DNA from: Betaproteobacteria bacterium
GTDB lineage: Bacteria > Pseudomonadota > Gammaproteobacteria > Burkholderiales > SG8-39
Reading direction: 5' to 3'
Assembly: GCA_005888925.1 (NCBI GenBank)
Contig: VBCP01000147.1
Coordinates: 1 to 10,064 of the forward strand
Length of the DNA stretch: 10,064 bases
Shown here: one piece after another, positions 1-6,257 of the stretch
How the letters are laid out: each line of letters starts with the position of its first letter
Numbering within the stretch: position 1 is the first letter of the stretch
The notes under the pieces: generated by a model
The model's database searches: none
What the model saw: only the letters and a program-made list of their open reading frames with translations
Told to the model about the DNA's origin: nothing
Made by a program: the position numbers and the translations under genes

Positions 1-1
1 G

Positions 2-364
2 TTGGCGAGGCTCGCCATCGGTAGCTGCGCCGCGCTTGCGCTGGCCACGATCGCGCTCGATGCGGACGCTGGCCGCGGCCGAGGCGGCGGCGGTGGTGGC
101 GGACGCGGTCACGCCGCGAGCGGTGGTAGCGCTGCGCACCACCACCATCATCATGGCGGCAGCCGCGTGTTCATCGGCGCGGGCTTCGTCGCCTGGCCGC
201 CCGCGTATTACTGGCCTGGTTACTACTATGCGCCGGCAGTCGCCCCGCCCGCGGCGTACTGGTATTACTGCGCGGCAGCCGGCGCCTACTATCCTTACGT
301 GCAGAATTGTCCTGGCGGCTGGGAGCTCGTGCTCCCGACGGCGCCGCCGTATACAGGCTACTAA
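2..364 (+). CDS. Small secreted Gly/His/Tyr-rich protein (5' end may be cut)
   Basis: The frame is open from the first bases of the window. The first usable codon is TTG at 2, so the true start may lie upstream. The N-terminus is hydrophobic (roughly residues 4-19) and ends at an Ala-Asp-Ala-Gly site that could be cut by signal peptidase I, which suggests export. A Gly/Arg-rich stretch follows, then six consecutive His residues (about 46-51), then a Tyr/Trp/Pro-rich part with repeated YY and WP. The tail has YYPYVQNCPGGW with two Cys residues. Short exported proteins ending in this kind of YYPYV-x-x-CP-x-GW motif are common in proteobacteria and have no known function. The next gene starts 3 bases after its stop, so the two are probably co-transcribed. 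The His run could bind metal, but that is inference. Confidence 0.6.
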   Translation: MARLAIGSCAALALATIALDADAGRGRGGGGGGGRGHAASGGSAAHHHHHHGGSRVFIGAGFVAWPPAYYWPGYYYAPAVAPPAAYWYYCAAAGAYYPYVQNCPGGWELVLPTAPPYTGY

Positions 365-367
365 CCC

Positions 368-757
368 ATGGCGACGAAACCCGAAACCACCAGCGACATC
401 AAGGTCGATCCGAACGCGCTGTATCTCGAGGAGATCTTCACCGACCGGCGCGTCGGCACCATCCGCCGGCTCACGCCGGTGAAGAAAGACGGCAAACGCG
501 ATGAGGCGCGCGCCGTGCTCTATGTCGGCGAGACGCAGGTGCTCACGCCGGCGGGCGCGCTGCCGATCGGCTTCGAGATCGGCGCCGGCTCGCTCGAGGA
601 AGCGGCCGACAAGTTCGGCCAGCTCGCGAAAGAGGCGATCGAGCGCACGGTGAAGGAGCTGCAGGAGCTGCGCCGCCAGGCGGCGTCGCAGATCGTGGTG
701 CCGCAAGGCCCGCTGCCGCCGGTGACCGGAGGCGGCGGCAAGATTCACATGCCCTAG
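368..757 (+). CDS. Conserved-looking 129-residue protein of unknown function
   Basis: The ATG at 368 follows the preceding TAA by 3 bases, so translation is probably coupled; no clear Shine-Dalgarno sequence is separable from the upstream coding sequence. The product has no signal peptide and no membrane segment. Residues about 20-70 look beta-rich (TDRRVGTIRRLTPV, then an LYVGETQVLTPAGALPIGFEI-like stretch). Residues about 73-107 form one long charged amphipathic helix with many Glu, Lys and Arg, and the tail is Pro/Gly-rich. I do not recognise the family. The composition suggests a small cytoplasmic protein that could oligomerise through the helix. Its TAG stop lies in the palindrome CTAG at 754-757, which also supplies the TAG stop of the convergent gene on the other strand. 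Confidence 0.7.
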   Translation: MATKPETTSDIKVDPNALYLEEIFTDRRVGTIRRLTPVKKDGKRDEARAVLYVGETQVLTPAGALPIGFEIGAGSLEEAADKFGQLAKEAIERTVKELQELRRQAASQIVVPQGPLPPVTGGGGKIHMP

Positions 758-1545
758 GCCGTGAGCCGGGCCCGGCGGTAGTCGAACTCGATCGGGCGTA
801 TCTCGCCGCGCGAAATAGCGGCGATGCGCTCGTCCGAAAGCGGAAAGCTGAACTGTGCGTTGCGCATGCGGATGCGCGCCTGCAGCTGCTCCCCGACCAG
901 CCGTTCCATGAGCTGCCAGTCGCTCGCGCTTAGGTTGTCCTGCGCGATGCCCGCGATGCCGGCGAGCATGTGCTCGAACTCGTCGTCGTACACCTTCGCG
1001 CACGCCTGCGCGACTTTTCCATCCACGCCTGAGTCTTTGAGCGCCATGCCTTCGGAAAAGAGCGTGCAGTATCCGCCCTCGGTGAACTTGCAGGCGCGCA
1101 TGCCGAGCGCGCCGTGCTCGTCCTGGTGGCGATAGCGCAACGCGGTCAGCGCGTCTTCCTCCGGCCAGGGCTCGAGCATCTGCGGGTTGAGCTTCGGCGT
1201 GCCGGCCGGACGCAGCTCGTCGTGGAGATCGGCGAAGGCGCAGTAGTGGCTGTACTCGGCGCGCACGCCGTCCAGCGCGTCGAGTATTTCGTAGCGATCG
1301 ATGGTCACGTCGATCTCGGGTCCGCGGGCCAGCAGATTTTTGAGCTGGCCGAGCACCACGCCGCCGCGGTCGTATTTGCCGACGCCCGAGCCCCAGAACT
1401 CCTTGAAGCACTGGCGGCGGAGCCACAGCAGATCGCTGTCGCGCGTGCGCTTCGGCGACGACCAGTAGCTGCGCACGACCTCGGCCTCGCCGGCCCAGAG
1501 CGGCGCGGCGACGCCGATCAGGCGCTGGATATTGCCGGCGGTCAC
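754..1545 (-). CDS. Uncharacterised protein with ferritin-like metal-ligand pattern
   Basis: This is a 263-residue frame starting at GTG (1545-1543). The minus-strand hexamer TATAGT ends 6 bases upstream of that start, which supports it as a leaderless start. There is no signal peptide. The protein is largely helical and contains two E-x-x-H motifs in helical context: RAEYSHYCAF (near residue 95) and DDEFEHMLAG (near 190). Further acidic and His residues lie between them (YRHQDEHGALG, FSEG). Paired E-x-x-H motifs are the hallmark of ferritin-like diiron or dimanganese four-helix proteins, so a metal-binding helical bundle is plausible. I cannot name a family, and the assignment is inference from spacing. 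It is transcribed divergently from the Sir2 gene and convergently with the 129-residue gene. Confidence 0.65.
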   Translation of the reverse strand: MTAGNIQRLIGVAAPLWAGEAEVVRSYWSSPKRTRDSDLLWLRRQCFKEFWGSGVGKYDRGGVVLGQLKNLLARGPEIDVTIDRYEILDALDGVRAEYSHYCAFADLHDELRPAGTPKLNPQMLEPWPEEDALTALRYRHQDEHGALGMRACKFTEGGYCTLFSEGMALKDSGVDGKVAQACAKVYDDEFEHMLAGIAGIAQDNLSASDWQLMERLVGEQLQARIRMRNAQFSFPLSDERIAAISRGEIRPIEFDYRRARLTA

Positions 1546-1550
1546 GGCGT

Positions 1551-1557
1551 TACTATA
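1551..1557. promoter_or_regulatory. Back-to-back -10 elements between the ferritin-like gene and sir2
   Basis: Only 17 bases separate the two GTG starts (1545 on minus, 1563 on plus). On the plus strand TACTAT (1551-1556) lies 6 bases before the GTG at 1563. On the minus strand TATAGT (1557-1552) lies 6 bases before the GTG at 1545. Sigma-70-type -10 boxes (TANNNT) at this distance put the transcription start on the start codon, giving leaderless mRNAs. No convincing -35 matches this spacing, and no Shine-Dalgarno precedes either start. Confidence 0.5.
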
Positions 1558-1562
1558 TCTCC

Positions 1563-2328
1563 GTGAGACGCGAAGCAGAGGCGCGCAGCTGGGTGCGCGA
1601 TGCGAAACGCATCGTGGTGCTCACCGGCGCCGGCATCTCGACCGACTCGGGGATCCCGGACTTCCGCGGCCCGCAGGGCGTGTGGACCAAGAATCCGGTG
1701 GCCGAGAAGATGTCGAACATCCACTACTACCTCGCCGATCCCGAGGTGCGCAAAGCCTCGTGGCAGAACCGGCTCGCGAGTCCCGCCTGGCGGGCCACGC
1801 CCAATCCCGGGCATCTCGCGATTGTCGAGCTCGAGCGGCGGGGCAGGCTGCATGCGCTCATCACGCAGAACATCGACGAGCTGCACCAGGTCGCGGGCAA
1901 CAGCGCCCACCTGGTGATCGAGGTGCACGGCAGCATGCTGCTGGGGTTGCGGCATGCGCGGAGCGATGGAGCGGGTGCTTGACCGCGTGCGCGCGGGCGA
2001 AGACGATCACAAGTGCCGCGACTGCGGCGGGATACTCAAGAGCGACACGATCTCATTCGGCCAGCAGCTCGTGCCCGAAGTGATCGACCGCGCCATGCAC
2101 GCGGCGGGCGAGGCCGATCTGTTCCTCGCCGTCGGCACCAGCCTGCAGGTCTATCCGATCGCCGGCGCCTTCGACCTGGCGCGCGCCGCGGGCGCGCGCA
2201 CGGTGATCATGAACGCGCAGCCCACGCCGTTCGACGACATCGCGGACGCGGTGCTGCCCGGCTCGATCAGCGAGCTCCTGCCGCGGCTCGTCACAGACCC
2301 AGAAAGCGCTTCGCGTTCGTTGAACTGA
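1563..2328 (+). pseudogene. Sir2-family NAD-dependent protein deacylase, frameshifted
   Basis: Two overlapping frames together make one sirtuin. The first (from GTG 1563) has the NAD-binding TGAGIS (residues 21-26), GIPDFRG, TQNIDELH (near 100) and the catalytic His of EVHG (residue 122). It runs out of frame after the ATG at 1935 and stops at 1980-1982. The second frame carries the rest: CWGCG from 1939, the second Zn pair KCRDCGG (Cys codons at 2014 and 2023), LKSDTISFGQ, VGTSLQVYP and the C-terminus to TGA 2326-2328. Sirtuins normally have four residues between the HG-x-x segment and the first zinc Cys; here there is a single base (C1938), so about 11 bases are missing. The total of 766 bases is not a multiple of three. 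As read it is a null allele; a sequencing or assembly error is the alternative. Its 3' end overlaps the convergent amidohydrolase by 38 bases. Confidence 0.85.
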
Positions 2329-3212
2329 TCGCGACCAGCGTCTCGCCGTGGATCTGCGCGAGCTCGAGGGTCTTCATCGGATGGCTGTCGCCGAGCGCGA
2401 AGGGGTAGTCGGTGCCGATGAGGATCTGCTTTTCACCGAACGTCCCGATGACGAAGCGCACCGCGCTCGGATCGAACACCAGCTGGTCGTAGTAGAAGCG
2501 CTTCGCCGTCACCGCCGGCGATTCGGCCAGTGACTCCTTCGCCTTCGGCACCATGTTCCACGCGTGCACCAGGCGCGCGAGGAGGATAGACATGACGCCG
2601 CCGCCATGGCTGAAGGCAATGCGCAGCTTCGGGTGGCGCGCGCCGATGCCGCCGGTGATCATCGAGGCGCAGGCGAGGCCGATGTCGCCCGGAAAGCACA
2701 CCGCCTGCTCGGAGAATGCGCCGACGATGCGGTCCTGGCCCGCGGGGCGCAGCGCGTGCACGAAGATCGCGGCGCCCTGCTTTTCCGCCGCGCTGAAGAA
2801 TGGCTCGAACCGGGCATCGCCAATGGAAATGCCATTCACATGGCTCGCGATCTCGACGCCGGCGAATTTCAAGCTCTTGCAGTACCTCTGCGATCATCGC
2901 GGCAATCTGGTCGTTGAGATACCGGACCATGACCTTCGCATCCGCGAGCGGCAGCCAGTAGGAGAGCAGCTCCGGCATCGGCGAGATCGCCTGGCGCGTG
3001 ATGCGCATTGCGGCCATGTCCTCGATGCGCCGCGGTACGCTCCAGCTGCCGTCGGCCACGGTGCGGTAGACCTTGCCGGAGATCATGACGTGCTTGTGGC
3101 ACGCATGCGCCGGCGCCATCGAGGGCCACGGCACGTCGCGTCCCGCGCCGGCGTACGCCGGAAAATTTTCTGGAACGACGTGCGTGTGGACGTCGATGCA
3201 CTCGGGCGTCAC
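2291..3212 (-). pseudogene. ACMSD-type amidohydrolase (Amidohydro_2), frameshifted
   Basis: The N-terminal frame starts at GTG 3212-3210, 7 bases after a perfect TATAAT. It shows the metal-binding H-x-H (CIDVHTHVVP), then PWPSMAPAHACHKHVMI and a helix LNDQIAAMIAEV. It then leaves frame near 2882. The C-terminal part lies in another frame: LKFAGVEIASHVNG, IFVHALRP, the metal-ligand segment AFSHGGG, the catalytic Asp of IGTDYPFALGDSHP, and TNAKRFLGL to TGA 2291-2293. Family members have about 30 residues between the two parts (typically R-F-x-G-L-x-x-V-P and an ELER helix). Here one base separates them, so roughly 90-100 bases are lost. The fold is that of 2-amino-3-carboxymuconate semialdehyde decarboxylase and related decarboxylases or hydrolases; the substrate cannot be read from the sequence. 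It diverges from the Bug receptor gene. Confidence 0.82.
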
Positions 3213-3219
3213 GATGATG

Positions 3220-3229
3220 ATTATAGAAT
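3220..3229. promoter_or_regulatory. Overlapping divergent -10 elements, amidohydrolase / bug receptor
   Basis: The 23 bases between the two starts hold a perfect minus-strand TATAAT (3225-3220), 7 bases before GTG 3212, and a plus-strand TAGAAT (3224-3229), 6 bases before ATG 3236. The two hexamers overlap by two bases. Neither gene has a Shine-Dalgarno sequence here, and the spacing predicts leaderless transcripts in both directions. No clear -35 box is seen inside the flanking coding sequence. Confidence 0.6.
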
Positions 3230-3235
3230 CGGCGC

Positions 3236-4195
3236 ATGACCCGCTTCGTCGCTTTGTGCTGCAGTTTCCTCCTCAGTTTCGCTGCCGCGGCCCAGCCGTG
3301 GCCTGCGCGCCCCGTCAAGATCATCGTGCCCTTCGGACCCGGCGGCAGCGCCGACACGCTCGGCCGGCTCGTCGGCGCGAAGCTCGCCGATCAGCTGAAG
3401 GAAAGCTTTGTCATCGAGAACCGCGGCGGCGCCGGCGGCGTCGTCGGCTCGGATCTCGTGGCGAAGGCGCCGCCCGACGGCTATACGCTGGTGGTCTCAG
3501 GCGTCGCCTCGCATGTGATTGCGCCGCACCTGCCCAACGGGACGCCGTACGACCCGCTGAAGGACTTCACCCACATCGCGCTCTTCGGCGGGCCACCCGC
3601 GGTGGTGGCGGTTCACCCGTCGCTTCCGGCAAAGACGCTGAAGGAGTTCGTCGCGCTCGCCAAGGAGAAGCCCGGTTCACTCAGCTATGGGTCACCCGGG
3701 CCCGGGACGCAGGGCCAGCTCGTGATGGAGCTCTTCAAGCGCGTCGCCGGCATCGACGTGTTGCATGTGCCGTACAAGGGAGCCGCTGCCGCGGTCACCG
3801 ATTTAATCGGCGGGCAGCTCAGCTCGGTATCCACCACACTAAGTACCGCCGCGGGACAGATCGGCGCGGGACGCGCGCGCGCCTTGGCGCAGAGCTCGGC
3901 GAGCCGCTTGCCCGACTACCCCGACATCCCGACTTTCGTGGAGCAGGGCTTTCCGGACATCGTTGCCACCGTGTGGTTCTCGCTTTCGGGGCCAGCCAAC
4001 CTGCCGCCGGAGATCGTCGAGAAGCTGAACGCCGAGGTGCGCCGCGCGCTCGAGCTGTCGGAAGTGCGCGCGAAGCTGCGCCATGAAGGCATCACGCCGA
4101 ATCGGCTCGATGCGAAGGAGTTCACCGCTTTCGTGACCGACGAGCTGCGCCGCTGGGGCCCGATCGTCCGCGCGTCAGGCGCGAAGAACGATTAA
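3236..4195 (+). CDS. Bug/TctC-family tripartite tricarboxylate transporter receptor
   Basis: This 319-residue protein begins with a clear Sec signal peptide (short basic N-terminus, hydrophobic FVALCCSFLLSFAAAA, cut near AAA-QP). It then carries the family signature: WPARPVKIIVPFGPGGSADT, the IENRGGAGGVVGSD loop, APPDGYTL, VPYKGAAAAVTDLIGGQ and the C-terminal FSLSGPANLPPEIVEKLN. Length and motif order are complete, so this is one of the intact genes here. Bug proteins are periplasmic receptors that bind carboxylates (dicarboxylates, nicotinate, aromatic acids). They are massively expanded in Betaproteobacteria, often as orphans next to catabolic genes without the TctAB membrane partners, as here. 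The ligand is unknown; neighbouring ring-cleavage genes make an aromatic or dicarboxylic acid plausible. Its TAA directly abuts the stop of the convergent lipoprotein gene. Confidence 0.93.
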   Translation: MTRFVALCCSFLLSFAAAAQPWPARPVKIIVPFGPGGSADTLGRLVGAKLADQLKESFVIENRGGAGGVVGSDLVAKAPPDGYTLVVSGVASHVIAPHLPNGTPYDPLKDFTHIALFGGPPAVVAVHPSLPAKTLKEFVALAKEKPGSLSYGSPGPGTQGQLVMELFKRVAGIDVLHVPYKGAAAAVTDLIGGQLSSVSTTLSTAAGQIGAGRARALAQSSASRLPDYPDIPTFVEQGFPDIVATVWFSLSGPANLPPEIVEKLNAEVRRALELSEVRAKLRHEGITPNRLDAKEFTAFVTDELRRWGPIVRASGAKND

Positions 4196-4675
4196 TTACT
4201 TGCTGCGGCCCTTCTTGGAATAGACGTCGGGATTCCACTCCGTCTCGTAGCGCAGCAGTCGCCCTGACGGGTCGAGGGTGACGTGCAGCAGCTTCGCGAT
4301 GCCGACGTCGTAGTAGCGGTAGGTCCAGACCGTCGTGCCATTGGCGTACATATTTCGGATGTAGCTCGGCCCAACGATGCTCGCGACCTGCTCGAGCGTC
4401 ATGCCGCGCTGCAGATTCTCGAAGTTCTGCTCCGTGAGGAGGTTGCGCACTTCGCGCACGCGATCATCTGGGCCGAAAGTGATGCGATCGGTGTAGTAGG
4501 GCTGGCGCGAATAGTCCCAGTACGCGCTGCCGTCCGGCAGCCGGCCGATCGTGGTTGGTTTACCAACGTGCGCGCCAACTTCGGCGCTCGCCATCCCGGG
4601 CGAGACGGCACGGTGCACGTCTGCGGCGCAGCCCAGAAGCAGGGCGCCGCAGACGGCGAACAGCGCGCGGCTCAC
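4196..4675 (-). CDS. Lipoprotein with two BamE/SmpA-OmlA-like repeats
   Basis: The GTG start (4675-4673) overlaps the TGA of the upstream aldolase gene as GTGA, a standard translational-coupling overlap. The 159-residue product has a lipoprotein signal, with lipobox LLLGC placing the lipidated Cys at residue 16. Two similar segments follow: SPGMASAEVGAHVGKPTTI with a downstream Tyr/Trp strand, and QRGMTLEQVASIVGPSYI followed by TTVWTYRYYD. The G-M-(x)n-V-x-x-x-x-G-x-P pattern with a following aromatic strand resembles the SmpA/OmlA (BamE) fold, here in tandem. The charged tail ends in KKGRSK. It is probably an outer-membrane-anchored periplasmic protein. Why such a lipoprotein sits behind two cytoplasmic catabolic enzymes is unclear; it may simply ride on the operon. 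Confidence 0.8.
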   Translation of the reverse strand: MSRALFAVCGALLLGCAADVHRAVSPGMASAEVGAHVGKPTTIGRLPDGSAYWDYSRQPYYTDRITFGPDDRVREVRNLLTEQNFENLQRGMTLEQVASIVGPSYIRNMYANGTTVWTYRYYDVGIAKLLHVTLDPSGRLLRYETEWNPDVYSKKGRSK

Positions 4676-5262
4676 GGCAGCTTGTAGCCCTTCTCCTTGA
4701 GCGCCTTGTCGACCCAGCTGCGGTCGACCGTGCCGGCGAGGATCTGCTTCATCGACGCCGTTTCCTTTTCCAGAATGGATTTCGCCGACGCCAGGATGCG
4801 CTCGGCGCTCTCCTGCGGCACCGCCACCAGCCCGTCGGCGTCGCCGCGGTGTGTGACGCCCGCGGCGAATACGGGGTAGCTGCCGGCGCCGATTTCGGCC
4901 GAGTCGCGGATCGCGCCCCAGATGACGATGCCGGCGACGCCGCGCTGCTTGGCGCGCGACATCATCAGCTCGCCGATGATCGCGTTGTCGAGAAAGCCGC
5001 CGGCGTCCACGACGATCACGTCGCCCGGCCGCGCGGTATCGAGCGCTCGATGGACCAACAAATTGTCGCCGGTGGCCGTCTTGACGGTGAAGGCAGGCCC
5101 GGCGAGCTTGCCCTCCTTGTGCATCGGGCGCAGCTGCGGCCCGCATGCGTAGAGGCGCTCCATGCTGTCGGAAAGATGCGGCGTCACCATCTTGCCGAGC
5201 TCGGCGACGAGCCGCGCGTCGGGCCGCTTCGGAATGTCCAGGACGCGCATGGAGGCGCTCAT
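4672..5262 (-). CDS. RraA-family class II pyruvate aldolase, internally shortened
   Basis: The start ATG (5262-5260) overlaps the TGA of the ligJ-like gene as ATGA and has a GAGG-type ribosome site upstream. The frame codes for 196 residues. It has the RraA / HMG-CHA aldolase hallmarks: GPAFTV, RPGDVIVVDAGG, the G-E-L segment (97-99), RGVAGIVIWG and the pyruvate- and metal-binding R119-D120. Next to a LigJ-like hydratase the likely reaction is cleavage of 4-carboxy-4-hydroxy-2-oxoadipate to pyruvate and oxaloacetate. After PVFAAGVTHRG (to G140) the sequence jumps straight to DADGLVAVP. Family members have about 27-30 residues here, including the N/V-x-V-P-V strand, a G-G-x-x-V strand and a PGD loop before G-D-A-D-G. 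The frame is kept, but a beta segment of the core is gone, so activity is doubtful. Confidence 0.85.
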   Translation of the reverse strand: MSASMRVLDIPKRPDARLVAELGKMVTPHLSDSMERLYACGPQLRPMHKEGKLAGPAFTVKTATGDNLLVHRALDTARPGDVIVVDAGGFLDNAIIGELMMSRAKQRGVAGIVIWGAIRDSAEIGAGSYPVFAAGVTHRGDADGLVAVPQESAERILASAKSILEKETASMKQILAGTVDRSWVDKALKEKGYKLP

Positions 5263-6225
5263 GCTTTTTTCCTCAGTCGTTTGTCCAGGCGGGGATAAAC
5301 CCGGCGGGCGTTGCCCTCGAATATCTTTGCCTTGTCCGCCGCGCTGAGGTCGAGCTTGTCGACATAGCGCTTGGTGTCGTCGAAGTTGTGCCCGGTCTCG
5401 GGATCGACGCCCTTCACCGCGCCGAGCATCTCGGAGGCGAACAAAATATTCTCCACGGGGAAAGAACACGTTCTTCAGCAGGTGATCCTTCAGTAGCGGC
5501 TTTTTCATCTCCTGCGCGAGGCCGCGGTAGCGCCCCCAGTGGAACGGCACCGCGCCGCCGCCATGCGGGATCACGAACTTGAGTGTCGGGAAATCCTTGA
5601 ACAGATTGCCCTGGATCAGCTGCATGAAGGCGGTGGTGTCGCCGTTGATGTAATGCGCGCCGGTGTAGTGGAACGCCGGGTTGCACGACGAGGTGACGTG
5701 GATCATCGCCGTCATCTCGAGCTCGCCGAGCTTCTCGTAGAGCGGATACCACCATTTGTCGGTGAGCGGCGGATCGGTCCAGTAGCCTCCTGCTGGATCC
5801 GGGTTCAGGTTTATGCCAACAAACCCCAGCCCTGCGAGGCGCTCGAGCTCCGGGATGCAGTTCTTCGGCGAGACGCCCGGATGCTGCGGCAGCTGGCCGA
5901 CGGGCGCGAAGTTATCCGGCAGCAGCGTGCAGATTCTGTGTATCAAATCGTTGGACATGCGCGACCACTCGATGCCGGTCGCTTCTGTCCCGACGTGATG
6001 CGCCATACCCGCCGCGCGCGGCGAGAAAATCGTGAGGTCGCTGCCACGCTCTTTTTGTAGTTTTAATTGCGGCTGCACGCTTTGCACCAGCTGCTCGTCC
6101 GTGATGCCAAGCTCGTTGGTCGCGGGCTTGCGCATCGGATCGGCGAGGCCGGCGAGCTGCTTGTCGCGGAACGAGAGGAGGGCCTGCGGCTCGGTCGTGT
6201 AATGGCCGTGGATGTCGATGACCAT
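5259..6225 (-). pseudogene. ligJ: LigJ-like 4-oxalomesaconate hydratase, frameshifted
   Basis: The N-terminal frame from ATG 6225 matches the LigJ type of amidohydrolase fold throughout: IDIHGHYTT (H6 and H8 metal ligands), KERGSDLTIFSPRA, GINLNPDPAGGYWTDPPLT, MIHVTSSCNPAFHYTGAHY, VIPHGGGAVPFHWGR and KNVFF. At 5460/5461 the frame is lost. The remainder is one base out of register: PVENILFASEMLGAVKGVD, then NFDDTKRYVDKL, GNARRVYPRLDKRL, to TGA 5261-5259. LigJ proteins have about 17 residues (DTCVYHQPGIDLL-type) between these blocks. One base remains, so 50 bases appear deleted; 967 + 50 = 1017 bases would restore a 338-residue protein, close to known LigJ. Intact, it would hydrate 4-oxalomesaconate in the protocatechuate 4,5-cleavage or gallate pathway, just before the aldolase encoded next. 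The family identification is from memory of LigJ. Confidence 0.85.
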
Positions 6226-6231
6226 GGGCTT

Positions 6232-6251
6232 AGTGTACTGTGCAAAATAAT
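6232..6251. promoter_or_regulatory. Divergent -10 elements, ligJ-like / panB-like
   Basis: On the minus strand TACACT (6237-6232) lies 6 bases before ATG 6225. On the plus strand AATAAT (6246-6251) lies 6 bases before ATG 6258. This is the same geometry as at the two other divergent junctions and the only AT-rich patch nearby. It favours ATG 6258 over the in-frame GTG at 6240 as the start of the plus-strand gene, and predicts leaderless transcripts. AATAAT lacks the first T of the consensus and TACACT matches only four of six positions, so each box alone is weak. Confidence 0.5.
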
Positions 6252-6257
6252 CAACAA

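Noticed and set aside
1114..1566. 150-codon plus-strand open frame reaching the sir2 start
   Set aside because: It is antisense to the ferritin-like candidate, which has better composition, and it would run through the divergent promoter.
4190..4200. Bidirectional terminator between the Bug receptor and lipoprotein genes
   Set aside because: The stops abut as TAATTA and no GC-rich hairpin with a T-run is visible.
4555..5298. 247-codon plus-strand open frame
   Set aside because: It is antisense to the RraA-type gene and the start of the lipoprotein gene; Arg-rich shadow sequence only.
1935..5461. Programmed +1 frameshifting shared by sir2, the amidohydrolase and the LigJ-like gene (each joint has one extra C)
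   Set aside because: At each joint conserved family residues are missing, so bases were lost; a ribosomal shift alone would not explain the missing segments, and there is no common slippery sequence.
5539..6060. 173-codon plus-strand open frame
   Set aside because: It is the antisense shadow of the LigJ-like gene, with no start signal or recognisable motif.
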